Shown here piece by piece: positions 16,039 through 26,033 of a stretch of DNA of 37,807 nucleotides (the first letter of the stretch is position 1; each line of letters starts with the position of its first letter). Where the stretch lies: positions 1 through 37,807 of the forward strand of contig NZ_JEMA01000363.1 in the NCBI RefSeq assembly GCF_001589285.1, given 5' to 3'. A program made the translations under genes and the position numbers. The notes below the pieces were generated by a model, which was not told where the DNA came from, did no database searches, and worked only from the letters and a program-made list of their open reading frames with translations. This stretch comes from Sorangium cellulosum. Lineage in GTDB: Bacteria > Myxococcota_A > Polyangia > Polyangiales > Polyangiaceae.

Positions 16039-18149
16039 GCCGGGGCCGCAGCGCGGCCACGCGAAGGGGAGGGGGGCCTCCGGCGGCCGGCGCGGCCGCG
16101 CGAGGGGAGGCGGCCCCCCCCGAGGGCGGCGCGGCCACGCCGGGAGGCGCGGGCTCCCCGGAGGGCGGCGCGGCCGCTCCAGGAGGAGAGGGCCTCCCGG
16201 AGGAGGGGCCCACCCGCCCGGAGCGCAGCCGATCGAGCGCTCCGCCCCCGGCGTCCGCCGCGTCGCGCAGGGAGCGCCCGCCGCGCCCGCCGTGGGAGTT
16301 CGGCTACGCCCCGGTGCCGACGGCCGCGTGCGACGACGACGGCGGCCCCCTCGATGTCGTCGTCGCCGCGCGCGGCGCCGTGGCGCCCGACGCCGTGGCC
16401 GCGGCGCTCTCGGCGCGGTGGTCCGGGGTCGAGGTCGAGCGGATCGTCGAGCGGGCGCCCATCTTCTGGCTGCGCGTCCGGTCGCCCGATCGCGGGCGGC
16501 GCGCCGAGGTCGCCGCGGCGCTCGCGGCCGCGGGGCTCCCGGTGCGCTACGTCGCGTCGGCCCGGCGCACGAGCGCCGCTGTCGCGCCGCGCTTCGACGC
16601 CGCCCCGGCCGACGCGGCGCGCCCCGACGAGGGCTGGGCCCCGCGCGGCGCCTCGGACGAGGACGAGCCCGTCACGCCAGGCCGCTGGTTCCTCCGCGCC
16701 GAGGAGGGCGGGATCGCCGTCGATCGCCGCCGCTGCGGGACCGGCGCCGGGATGCGCCTCGGCGTGATCGACGACGACGCCCAGGCGGTCGACGAGCTCG
16801 GGATCGACCGCGAGGTGCTGGTCCTCGTCGAGCAGCCGCCGCGCAGCCAGGCGCACGGCGCGCTGATGGTCGCGTGGGCCGTCGGGCTCCGCCGCCCCGG
16901 CGGGTTCCGCGGCGTCGCGCCGGACGCCTCGCCGCGGCTCTACCTGATCCCGAAGCCGGGCGCGTGCGTCCTCGCCCTGCCTGTCGCGATCGTCCGGGCG
17001 GTCAGCGACGGCGCCGACGTCGTTGTCTGCGCCGCGTACATCGAGGGCTCCACGACGCCGATGCTCGACGACGCGCTCGAGTTCGCCGCCCGCCTCGGGC
17101 GCCGCGGGCGGGGCTGCCCGGTCGTGTTCCCGACCGGCCGCGAGGCGTCGAGCCCCCCCGACTCGCTCCACGCGAGCTTCTCGCTCGGGTTCGGCGAGCC
17201 CGCGAGCGACCCGCGCGTGTTCTGCGTCGGCCCGGGCGCCCGCGGCGAGGGCTGGTTCCTCTGGCGGGATCGCCGGCGGCGCAGCCGCCCCTTCGCCAAC
17301 CGCGGCCCGGCGGTGCGGTGGCTCGCGCCCGGCGACGATCTCACGTGCCCGCTCCCGCCCGCGTCGGGCGTGGGGCCAGCGACCGAGCGGCTCTGCCACG
17401 CGGAGTCGAGCGGGGCGTCGGCCCTCGCCGCGGGCGCCCTGCTCCTCGTCCTGGCGCAGAACCCCGCGCTCCGCGTGCCCGAGCTCGACGACATCGTCCG
17501 GCGCACGCTCGACCCGGTGCCCCCCGAGGCGCCCGCGTCGGCCGAGCCGGCGGCCGACAGGTGGGATCTCCTCCCCGAGGCGCGCGACCGCGACGGCCAC
17601 AACGCCAAGCACGGCTACGGCCGCATGGACGCGGGCCGGGCCTGCCTCGCCGCCGGCGATCCGATCGCGCTGGCGCTGGTGCTCCTCGGCGAGGACGACG
17701 CCGCGCGCGCCTGGCACGACGCGCGCGCGGCGCGCCCGCTCGCCCGCGGCCTGTACTCGCGCCGCCTCGCGCGCTGGGCCGTCCGCGCGTTGCTCGCCGA
17801 CCCGGGCCTCTGCCACGGCCTCTGCGCCCTCGCGCGCCACGCCCGCCTCACCGCGGGGGACCCCCGGCGCCAGCGCGCCCACGGCGTGGGCGTCGTGCTG
17901 CGGCACCTCTCGGTCCTCGTCCGCGGCCTCGCCGTGAGCCGCCCGGCGCCGGCGCGCTCGCCGGGCGTGCGGGAGGAGCTCGCCACCCTGCTCGACGGGC
18001 TCGAGCGATCCGCGACCGACCCCGACGCCGTCGAGGCGGTCGAGGCGGGCTTCGGGGAGCTGGCGGCCGCCGTGTTCGTCGGCGCCGCGGAGCGCGCCGC
18101 GCCCGAGAGCGCTGCCCGGGCGCGCTCCACCGCCCCTCCGGTGGAGTGA
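16035..18149 (+). CDS. Intracellular subtilisin-like (S8) serine protease (704 aa)
   Basis: The catalytic triad can be placed. The Asp is in LGVIDDD (residues 246-248), the His is in QAHGALMVAWAVG (His274) and the Ser is in SGASALAAG (Ser462), corresponding to the GTSMAAP block. The Asn-rich oxyanion region is not clear. Residues 1-80 are a low-complexity Gly/Pro/Glu/Ala stretch with repeated PEGGAA-like units, and there is no signal peptide, so the enzyme is probably cytoplasmic. About 180 helical residues follow the protease domain. The ATG sits in an ATGA overlap with the isoprenoid-fold gene, implying coupled translation and stoichiometric production. Processing of a local partner is an inference. 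Confidence 0.82.
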   Translation: MSRGRSAATRRGGGPPAAGAAARGEAAPPEGGAATPGGAGSPEGGAAAPGGEGLPEEGPTRPERSRSSAPPPASAASRRERPPRPPWEFGYAPVPTAACDDDGGPLDVVVAARGAVAPDAVAAALSARWSGVEVERIVERAPIFWLRVRSPDRGRRAEVAAALAAAGLPVRYVASARRTSAAVAPRFDAAPADAARPDEGWAPRGASDEDEPVTPGRWFLRAEEGGIAVDRRRCGTGAGMRLGVIDDDAQAVDELGIDREVLVLVEQPPRSQAHGALMVAWAVGLRRPGGFRGVAPDASPRLYLIPKPGACVLALPVAIVRAVSDGADVVVCAAYIEGSTTPMLDDALEFAARLGRRGRGCPVVFPTGREASSPPDSLHASFSLGFGEPASDPRVFCVGPGARGEGWFLWRDRRRRSRPFANRGPAVRWLAPGDDLTCPLPPASGVGPATERLCHAESSGASALAAGALLLVLAQNPALRVPELDDIVRRTLDPVPPEAPASAEPAADRWDLLPEARDRDGHNAKHGYGRMDAGRACLAAGDPIALALVLLGEDDAARAWHDARAARPLARGLYSRRLARWAVRALLADPGLCHGLCALARHARLTAGDPRRQRAHGVGVVLRHLSVLVRGLAVSRPAPARSPGVREELATLLDGLERSATDPDAVEAVEAGFGELAAAVFVGAAERAAPESAARARSTAPPVE
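18125..18146 (+). terminator. 8-bp hairpin at the end of the subtilase gene
   Basis: CTCCACCG and CGGTGGAG flank a 6-base loop directly before the stop codon. There is no T tract, so it may act as a 3' stabiliser or a Rho-linked pause rather than a classical terminator. Confidence 0.35.
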
Positions 18150-18330
18150 TCCCGCCCTCATCTCCGTCTTGGAACGTAATGAACCTCGCGTGACAGCGCC
18201 GCCCGGCGACCGGGATCGCGGGGGGCGGGGGCGCCGCGCCTCGGACGAGGACGAGCCCCGTTGGTTCACCCGGGGTTCCAGCGTATCGTGGGTAGCTCGG
18301 GGCGCAATTTTCGCGCTGTCGAGTCTCCCG

Positions 18331-20666
18331 ATGCGAGCTATCGAGAATCGGCGTTGGCTCCTTGCGGCGATCGTCCTCGCGGCGCTCGTTCTGGGCGGCC
18401 TGGGGATCAGGAACGCGCTGCGCTGGTACGAGCGCCCGTTTCCTGGCGTCCTCGTCGACCCGGACGGCGTTGTCTCGAGCCTTGGCCTGCCCTCCTGGGA
18501 GGGCTTCCAGAAGGGCCTCCGGTTCCCCGATCGGATCGTCGAGGTGAACGGCTGGCGCCTCGAGAGCACCGAGGGGCGTTACCGCGCCAGCGTCTGGGAC
18601 GCCGCGGTCGAGCAGGCGGCGCGCGAGGGGCAGCGCTCGGTGCGCGCCCGCGTCGAGACCGCGGGAGGGCTGCGCGACGTCGAGCTCAGCCTCGCCCCCT
18701 TCGATCCGCTCGCCTGGTGGTTCTACGCCGGCGGGCTGATGGTCCTCGCCTCGCTCTACGTGGGCGCCGCGCTCATCGCGCTGAGCGCGAGCCCGCACGG
18801 CAAGCTCGCCCGCGCCTTCGCGAGCGCGGCGCTGTTCACCGCGCTCTTCCAGTTCACGATCTTCGACTACCACGGCGCGCGCGACCTCGTTCCGTTCTTC
18901 CACGTCGCCTACGCGCTCGTCCCGATGAGCTTCTTCACCCTGGCGCTCCGGCTGCCGGACGACGTCCCGCTTGTCGCGCGCTACCCCGCCCTCGGGTGGA
19001 TCGCGCAGGCGCTCGGCGGCCTGCTCGCCGCCGGCCTGCTCGCCTCGCACGCCGTGGGGTGGACCACCGTCGGGCTCCGGGGCGTCTGCGCGACGCTCAT
19101 GGTCGCGTCGTTCTTCTTCTTCTCGACCGCCCTGATCGCCCGCTTCGCCGTGGCCGAGGGGGATCGCCGCCGCACGCTGCGCGTGCTGCTCCTCGCGATG
19201 GCGCCGCCGCACGTCGTGATCGCGCTCGGCTTCATGCTGGCGATGCTCGGCGTCTCGGCGTCGCTGCTCGCCTGGTTCGCGATCCCGGCGCTCGCCCTCA
19301 CGCCTGTCTCGAGCGTCGTCGCGTTCATCCGCTACGACCTCTGGGGGAGCCGCGCGCTCCTCTCGCGCCCGCTCACGCGGGTCATCATCGCCGGCATGAT
19401 GGTCGCGCTCACCGTGATCGTCTGCTCCGCCTGCGCGGGGTACGCCGGCCTGCCGCTGCTCGGCGCGCTCAAGGTCGCCGTGCCGGCCGCCGTCGTCAGC
19501 GCCGTGCTCGTCGTGTTCGCGCTCGGCGCCGGCGACCGGAAGCTCTTCCCGGCGCGCGCGGAGTACAAGCCCACCGTCGAGCAGCTCAGCGAGGAGCTGA
19601 CGCTCGTCACCGATCCCGAGGAGGTCGCCGACGCTGTCGAGCGCATCGTGGCGCGCTGGCTGCCGTGCGAGCGGGTCACCTTCCGCCCCTTCGAGGTCGA
19701 CGCGGCCGACGCCGGCCACCTCGAGAACGAGGCACGGCCGCCGGCCCCCGAGCAGAGCGGCGAGCGGATCATCGGGCTCGGCCCGCCCGAGGTGAGCGCG
19801 AGCGAGCTGTCGCTGACGGTGATGTTCCGCGGCCGGCTGCTCGGCGTCCTCGAGGTGGGCCGGAAGCGCGGCGGCGCCCTGTTCACGAGCGAGGACCTCG
19901 ACCTGCTCCGCACCATCGGCAACCAGGCCGCGCTCGCGCTGGCGCACGCGCACAGCTACGCCGAGCTGGAGCGGCGGCGGCGCGAGCAGGCGGCCGCGTG
20001 GCGCGACGAGCGCGCGGCGCTCATCGAGACGCTCGCGGCCGAGATCACCCACGAGGTGCGCTACCCGATCAACTTCTTCCGCTCGGTGTTCCAGCGCGGG
20101 TCGAGCGACCAGCGCCTGGACGCCGAGGAGGTCGAGATCGGCTGCGAGGAGGTCGAGCGCCTCGAGCGCCTCGTGATGGGGCTGCGGCGGGTCACGCACC
20201 GGAAGCTCGAGCGCCGCCGCCTGTCCGTCGAGGAGCTCGTGAGCCGGGCGGAGATGCTGCTGCGCGATCAGCTCGGCAAGCGGCGGGTCGAGGCGCGGGT
20301 GAGCGCGACCCCGAGGCTCCGCTGCGACCCTGATCAGGCGACGCAGGTGCTCGTGAACCTGCTCTCGAACGGGCTCGACGCGGCGGGCGAGGTGGGGACC
20401 ATCGGCGTCACCTGGACGACCACGGAGGGCGGCGCCGAGCTCGTCGTGTGGGACACGGGGCCCGGGATCTCGGGCGACGCGGCGCGGATCTTCGCGCCCT
20501 GGTACACAACGAAGCCCGGCGGGACGGGGCTCGGGCTCGCCATCACGCACCGCATCGTCCGCGCCCACGGGTGGACCATCGACGCGGAGCGGCGCGACGG
20601 CAGGACGCGGTTCGTGATCGCCATCCCGGCCGCCGACGTGTCCCAGAGCGCAGAGGAAGAGGTCGC

Positions 20667-20670
<4 letters not shown>
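18331..20670 (+). CDS. Multi-pass membrane sensor histidine kinase with PDZ-like loop and GAF domain
   Basis: The 779-aa protein has about ten hydrophobic segments in its first 400 residues. After the first comes a periplasmic stretch ending PDRIVEVNGWRLES, like the core of a PDZ domain. A GAF-like region (FRPFEVDAADAG...GVLEVGRKRGGALFTSEDLDLLRTIGNQAALALAHAH) leads to a coiled linker and the H box ITHEVRYP with His574 as the phosphate acceptor. The ATP-binding domain has NLLSNGLDA, DTGPGI and GTGLGLAI. The start at 18331 leaves a sensible Arg-then-hydrophobic N-terminus; a longer frame from 18169 is possible but lacks good composition. Its stop overlaps the GTG of the response regulator, its likely partner. 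Confidence 0.9.
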
Positions 20671-22214
<1,544 letters not shown>

Positions 22215-22224
22215 GCGGCCGCAC

Positions 22225-22239
22225 GCCCGCGCCGCGGGC
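22225..22239. terminator. Short palindrome between convergent genes
   Basis: GCCCGCG-C-CGCGGGC sits in the 31-bp gap between the response regulator and the convergent UDP-glucose dehydrogenase gene. It could stop transcription from both sides. No T tract is present. Confidence 0.35.
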
Positions 22240-22245
22240 TGCGCG

Positions 22246-23547
22246 CTACTTCCTGCCGATCCCCGTGTACACGAACCCCATCCCGCGGAGCTCGTCGGGC
22301 TCCCAGACGTTGCGCCCGTCGAAGAGCGCCGGGGCGCTCATGATGCGCTTCAGCCGGTGGAAATCGGGGCGCCGGTACTCGTGCCACTCGGTGACGACGA
22401 CCAGCGCGTCCGCGCCCTCGGCCGCGCCGTACATGCCGTCGCTCAGGAGGATGCGGTTGCCGTAGATCGCGCGCACGTTCGGCATCGCCTGCGGATCGTG
22501 CGCCTGGACCGTCGCGCCCGCCTCGAGCAGCGCGTCGATCAGCGTGAGCGCGGGCGCCTCGCGGATGTCGTCGGTCTGCGGCTTGAACGCGAGCCCCCAG
22601 ACAGCGATCGTCTTGCCCTTCAGCGCGCCGTCGAAGTGGGCGCTCACCTTGCTCGCGAGGACCCGCTTCTGGCGCGCGTTGATCCGCTCGGTCGCCCGGA
22701 CGATCTCGAGGTCGTGCCCCACCGAGCCCGCCGTGTACAGGATGGCCGAGAGATCCTTCGGGAAGCACGACCCGCCGAACCCCGGGCCGGCGAAGAGGAA
22801 CTTCGTGCCGATGCGCGGGTCGGCCCCGACGCCCTTGCGCACGAGCTCGATGTCCGCGCCGACCTTCTCCGCGAGCAGCGCGAGGTCGTTCATGAACGAG
22901 ATGCGCGTCGCGAGCAGGGCGTTGGCGGCGTACTTGGTGAGCTCGGCCGACCGCGCGTCCATGAGCTGGATGCGATCGCTCGCCCGGACGAACGGGTTGT
23001 ACAGGTGGCGCAGGATCTCGCGGGCCTTCGGGTCGTCCGACCCGATGATCACGCGGTCGGGCTTCATGAAGTCGTTCACCGCGTCGCCCTCCTTGAGGAA
23101 CTCCGGGTTCGACGCGACGGCGAACGGCTGCGACGCGTGCGCGCTGATGATCTGCCGGAGCCGGTCGGCCGTCCCTACCGGGACCGTGCTCTTGGTGGCG
23201 ATCACCTTGAAATTGTTGATGTTCTTGCCGATCGTCTCGCCGACGGCCTCGACGGCGGAGAGGTCCGCGGAGCCGTCGTCGGCCTGGGGCGTCCCCACGG
23301 CGATGAAGACGATCTCCGCGTCGCGGATGGCGCTGGCGACGTCGGTCGAGAAGCGGAGCCTGCCGTCGCGCGTGTTCTTCGCGATCAGCACGTCGAGGCC
23401 GGGCTCGAAGATCGGCATCTCTCCGCGCTTCAGCATCTCGATCTTTGCAGCGGACACGTCGACGCAAGCCACGTCGTTCCCGAAATCCGCGAACCCCGCG
23501 CCGGCCACGAGGCCGACATACCCTGTTCCCACGACGGCAAGCTGCAT
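22246..23547 (-). CDS. ugd: UDP-glucose 6-dehydrogenase
   Basis: The enzyme oxidises UDP-glucose to UDP-glucuronate with two NAD+, feeding exopolysaccharide or lipid modification. At 433 aa it has the family's normal length. The NAD site is GTGYVGL at 7-13; later blocks are EPGLDVLI, TKSTVPVGTA, ASNPEFLKEGDAV, ELTKYAANALLATRISFMNDLA (Lys205, Asn209), and the catalytic Cys261 in GFGGSCFPKD. A GDP-mannose dehydrogenase would look similar, but the VGADxRIG and SCFPKD context favours UDP-glucose. The ATG has no good Shine-Dalgarno. It lies 155 bp after the transpeptidase gene on the same strand and may be read from its own promoter. Confidence 0.92.
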   Translation of the reverse strand: MQLAVVGTGYVGLVAGAGFADFGNDVACVDVSAAKIEMLKRGEMPIFEPGLDVLIAKNTRDGRLRFSTDVASAIRDAEIVFIAVGTPQADDGSADLSAVEAVGETIGKNINNFKVIATKSTVPVGTADRLRQIISAHASQPFAVASNPEFLKEGDAVNDFMKPDRVIIGSDDPKAREILRHLYNPFVRASDRIQLMDARSAELTKYAANALLATRISFMNDLALLAEKVGADIELVRKGVGADPRIGTKFLFAGPGFGGSCFPKDLSAILYTAGSVGHDLEIVRATERINARQKRVLASKVSAHFDGALKGKTIAVWGLAFKPQTDDIREAPALTLIDALLEAGATVQAHDPQAMPNVRAIYGNRILLSDGMYGAAEGADALVVVTEWHEYRRPDFHRLKRIMSAPALFDGRNVWEPDELRGMGFVYTGIGRK

Positions 23548-23702
23548 GGGCGGGACGCTACCACGACTCCGCTGCTGTTCGAGCGGGCAGTCGCGCGAAG
23601 TGTGACCTGCGATCGATCCGTCCCGCTCCTGCAGCGTGCGCCCTCGTACGGACGCGTCCGCCGCAGGGCCGCGGGCGCTTGACGCTCGCGGCGGCGGGTG
23701 GA

Positions 23703-25391
23703 TCAGGGGTGTACGAACACGACCGTTCCGGTGAGCGAGCGCGCCGCGCCGTGCCAGCCCGGCGGGACGGCGGGCTCGGTCCAGAAGAAGAGCCGGCGCG
23801 CGTCCTCCGGAGACAGGTTGATGCAACCGTGGCTCTTGGGCCGGCCGAACTTGTCGTGCCAGTAGGCGCCGTGCAGCGCGTACCCTTCCTCGAAGTACTG
23901 CACGTAGGGGACGTCGCGCAGCTCGAACTCCTCGCCGACGGCGTCCGAGTCCATGGTGATGGAGATGTACTTCGTGTGGATACGGAATATCCCGCGCTTT
24001 GTCGCGGTGCTGGACTCGTGATCTTCGAGCCCCGCCTCGCCGCTGGAGATCAGCGTGGCGTAGACGGGCTTCGTGCCCTCGTAGGCGACGAGCACCTGCT
24101 TCGTGAGGCTGACGTCGAGCCACTTCTCGCCGTTCTTGCCCCACGCGGGCATCTTCTTCGCCGGGTCGATGCGGCCGGCGTGGCGGTCGTCGACCCAGTC
24201 GCCGTCCTTCGTCTCGTAGTGCAGCTTGCCGCCGAAGAACTGCTGCTTGCCTGTCAGCGGCACGGCCGAGCGCCACTCGAGCTCTCCGCCGTCGACGAGC
24301 TTCTTGCCCTCGACGCGCCAGCGCTTGCCGCCGGCGCGGCGCACGAGCGCGAACGGGAAGTCGATGTCCTTGCCGATCTCGACGCCGTGGAAGTCGGAGC
24401 CGCGGATGGGGCGGAAGCGGTCGGCCGGGACGACGCGCAGGTCGGTGGTGACGTTGTAGCGCCGGCCCTCGTGGAGGAACGACTCGATGAAGGCCATGCC
24501 GTTGCGCCGCGAGACCTCGTCGATCTTCACGGCGTCGTCGGTCTTGATGAGGCCGGAGAGGTTGGGGGCGCGCCGGCCGTCGCGCAGGAACCAGGGGATG
24601 TCGCGATCGGTGACGCGCTGCGCGAGCGCGTCGAGCGCGGTCGGGGCGGGCTCGGTATGCCACTTGAGCCACACGTCGAGGCCGTAGGTGGCGCCGCTCT
24701 TCTCGTCCTTGGCCCAGCGGTCGAGGTGCTTCTGGAGGCTCGGCTCGTGGCGCGCGACGTCGTCCTCGGTGGGGATGCGCGCGTAGGCGGGGCCGCCGCG
24801 GGTCACGACGCCGTACATGTACGGGAGCTTGTGGGTGACGTCGGGGCGGCGGGACGCGGCGCGGACGATCTCGTGATCGAGGTCGAGCGTCGCGTCGGGG
24901 CCGAGGCACACGTAGCCGAACGGCTTGATCTTGCGGAAGCCCCCGGGGCAGCCGGCGGTGCCGGCGGGCTCGGGGTCCATCTCCACGATCGCGCCGGCGC
25001 GGAGGAAGCCGACGCGCTTCGCGTCGGTGCTGGGCCGGGCGTAGACGCGGGTGAGCATCGAGATGCTGGCGAGCCGCGGGCTGCCCTCCGGGGGCGGCGC
25101 GGGCGGGGTGGCGACGCCGCTCAGCGCGACGATGGGCGGGCCCACGGGCTGGCCGGGCGGCGGCTCGTCCTCGGCGGGGGCAGGGGAGGCGGGGGGCGCC
25201 GAGGCGGCGGCGGAGGGCGCGGCGGCCGCGGGCTTCTGGCCATCGCCGGGGCCCGGGGGCTCGCTCGGCGCGTCGGGGGCGCTCCCGGACTGGCCGCACC
25301 CCGGGAGGAGCGCGGCGAGGGCGAGGAGCGCGAAGGCACGGCGGCTCGCCGCGAGCGTGGCTGCGGCGCGCGATCGGGGCGGCGTGTCCAT
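23703..25391 (-). CDS. L,D-transpeptidase (YkuD) lipoprotein
   Basis: The 562-aa protein begins with a lipoprotein signal (LALAALLPGC), followed by a Pro/Ala-rich linker of about 70 residues. Next comes an SH3-like segment (LTRVYARPSTDAKRVGFLRAGAIVEMD), a long middle region and a C-terminal YkuD catalytic domain. In that domain the His is in ALHGAYWHDKFG and the catalytic Cys is in SHGCINLSP. Such enzymes make 3-3 cross-links in peptidoglycan or attach proteins to it, outside the inner membrane. Anchoring could be at the inner or outer membrane. The SH3 part may bind the wall. Upstream lies the 85-bp repeat array, so its promoter is either between the array and the ATG or inside the array. 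Confidence 0.92.
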   Translation of the reverse strand: MDTPPRSRAAATLAASRRAFALLALAALLPGCGQSGSAPDAPSEPPGPGDGQKPAAAAPSAAASAPPASPAPAEDEPPPGQPVGPPIVALSGVATPPAPPPEGSPRLASISMLTRVYARPSTDAKRVGFLRAGAIVEMDPEPAGTAGCPGGFRKIKPFGYVCLGPDATLDLDHEIVRAASRRPDVTHKLPYMYGVVTRGGPAYARIPTEDDVARHEPSLQKHLDRWAKDEKSGATYGLDVWLKWHTEPAPTALDALAQRVTDRDIPWFLRDGRRAPNLSGLIKTDDAVKIDEVSRRNGMAFIESFLHEGRRYNVTTDLRVVPADRFRPIRGSDFHGVEIGKDIDFPFALVRRAGGKRWRVEGKKLVDGGELEWRSAVPLTGKQQFFGGKLHYETKDGDWVDDRHAGRIDPAKKMPAWGKNGEKWLDVSLTKQVLVAYEGTKPVYATLISSGEAGLEDHESSTATKRGIFRIHTKYISITMDSDAVGEEFELRDVPYVQYFEEGYALHGAYWHDKFGRPKSHGCINLSPEDARRLFFWTEPAVPPGWHGAARSLTGTVVFVHP

Positions 25392-25680
25392 GGCAGGGCG
25401 ACCGTAATGCACAGGTGGGGGAGGCAGGCCAGTTTTCGGCGGGCCTGTGGCGGCGTCAGCGCACGCCAGCGCCAGCGCTTCCAGCCCGCCCTGGCGCCCG
25501 GCGCGGCGCAGGGGATCGTGAAGGCCCGCACCGGTTCGAATGCGCACGAAGGCCAGGCGCCGCCGTCGCCGGCAGGCCTTCGATCGAGCATCGCACCTGC
25601 CCCGCCGTGAGCGATGACGATCGAGCGCGGCGTGCGCTGGGGGGAACGACGGCCTCGAGCACCCGAGGCGCTCCCCGCGG
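25392..25680. other. Intergenic stretch before the repeat array
   Basis: No gene with convincing coding bias is present. It lies upstream of the transpeptidase gene and probably holds its promoter; no clear hexamers were found. Together with the array and a 13-bp tail, the gene-free region spans 25392-26033. Confidence 0.5.
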
Positions 25681-26020
25681 GCAGGCTCCGGAGGCCCGCC
25701 GGCAGGGTCCCGAACCGGCCGCACCCCCCTCGCGAGGGGGCGGGGGCATGTCGCGACGTGCCGGAGCGGGCTCCGGAGGCCCTCCGGCTCGGTCTCGGAT
25801 CGACCCGACCCCCCTCGCGAGGGGGTGGGGGCATGTCGCGACGTGCCGGAGCGGGCTCCGGAGGCCTCCGGGTCGGTTTCGGATCGACCCGACCCCCCTC
25901 GCGAGGGGGTGGGGGCATGTCGCGACGTGCCGGGGCGGGCTCCGGAGGCCCTCCGGTTCGGTTTCGGATCGACCCGACCCCCCTCGCGAGGGGGCGGGGG
26001 CAGGTCGCGACCTGCCGCGC
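25681..26020. repeat. Four-copy tandem array of an 84-85-bp palindrome-rich repeat
   Basis: The landmark CTCCGGAG recurs at 25686, 25771, 25856 and 25940, and CTCGCGAG at 25729, 25814, 25898 and 25983, a period of 85, 85/84 and 84/85 bp. Each unit holds three inverted repeats: CCGGAGC-GG-GCTCCGG (copies 2 and 3), CCCCCTCGCGAGGGGG, and near-palindromic CATGTCGCGACGTG. Copies 2 to 4 are nearly identical; copy 1 has diverged. Mixed 84- and 85-bp lengths break any reading frame, so it is not a coding repeat. It lies between the ATPase gene (3' end) and the transpeptidase gene (5' side). Confidence 0.9.
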
Positions 26021-26033
26021 GGGGGGCGACGCG

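Noticed and set aside
15534..18569. Minus-strand open frame of over 1000 codons opposite the subtilase
   Set aside because: The product is low-complexity Arg/Ala/Gly and spans two or three plus-strand genes with recognisable motifs and proper ribosome-binding sites.
17848..20568. Minus-strand open frame of about 900 codons opposite the histidine kinase
   Set aside because: The kinase has all H, N and G boxes. The antisense protein has no fold or motif.
25681..26020. CRISPR array
   Set aside because: Repeats are contiguous 84-85-bp units without unique spacers of similar size, and no cas genes are present.
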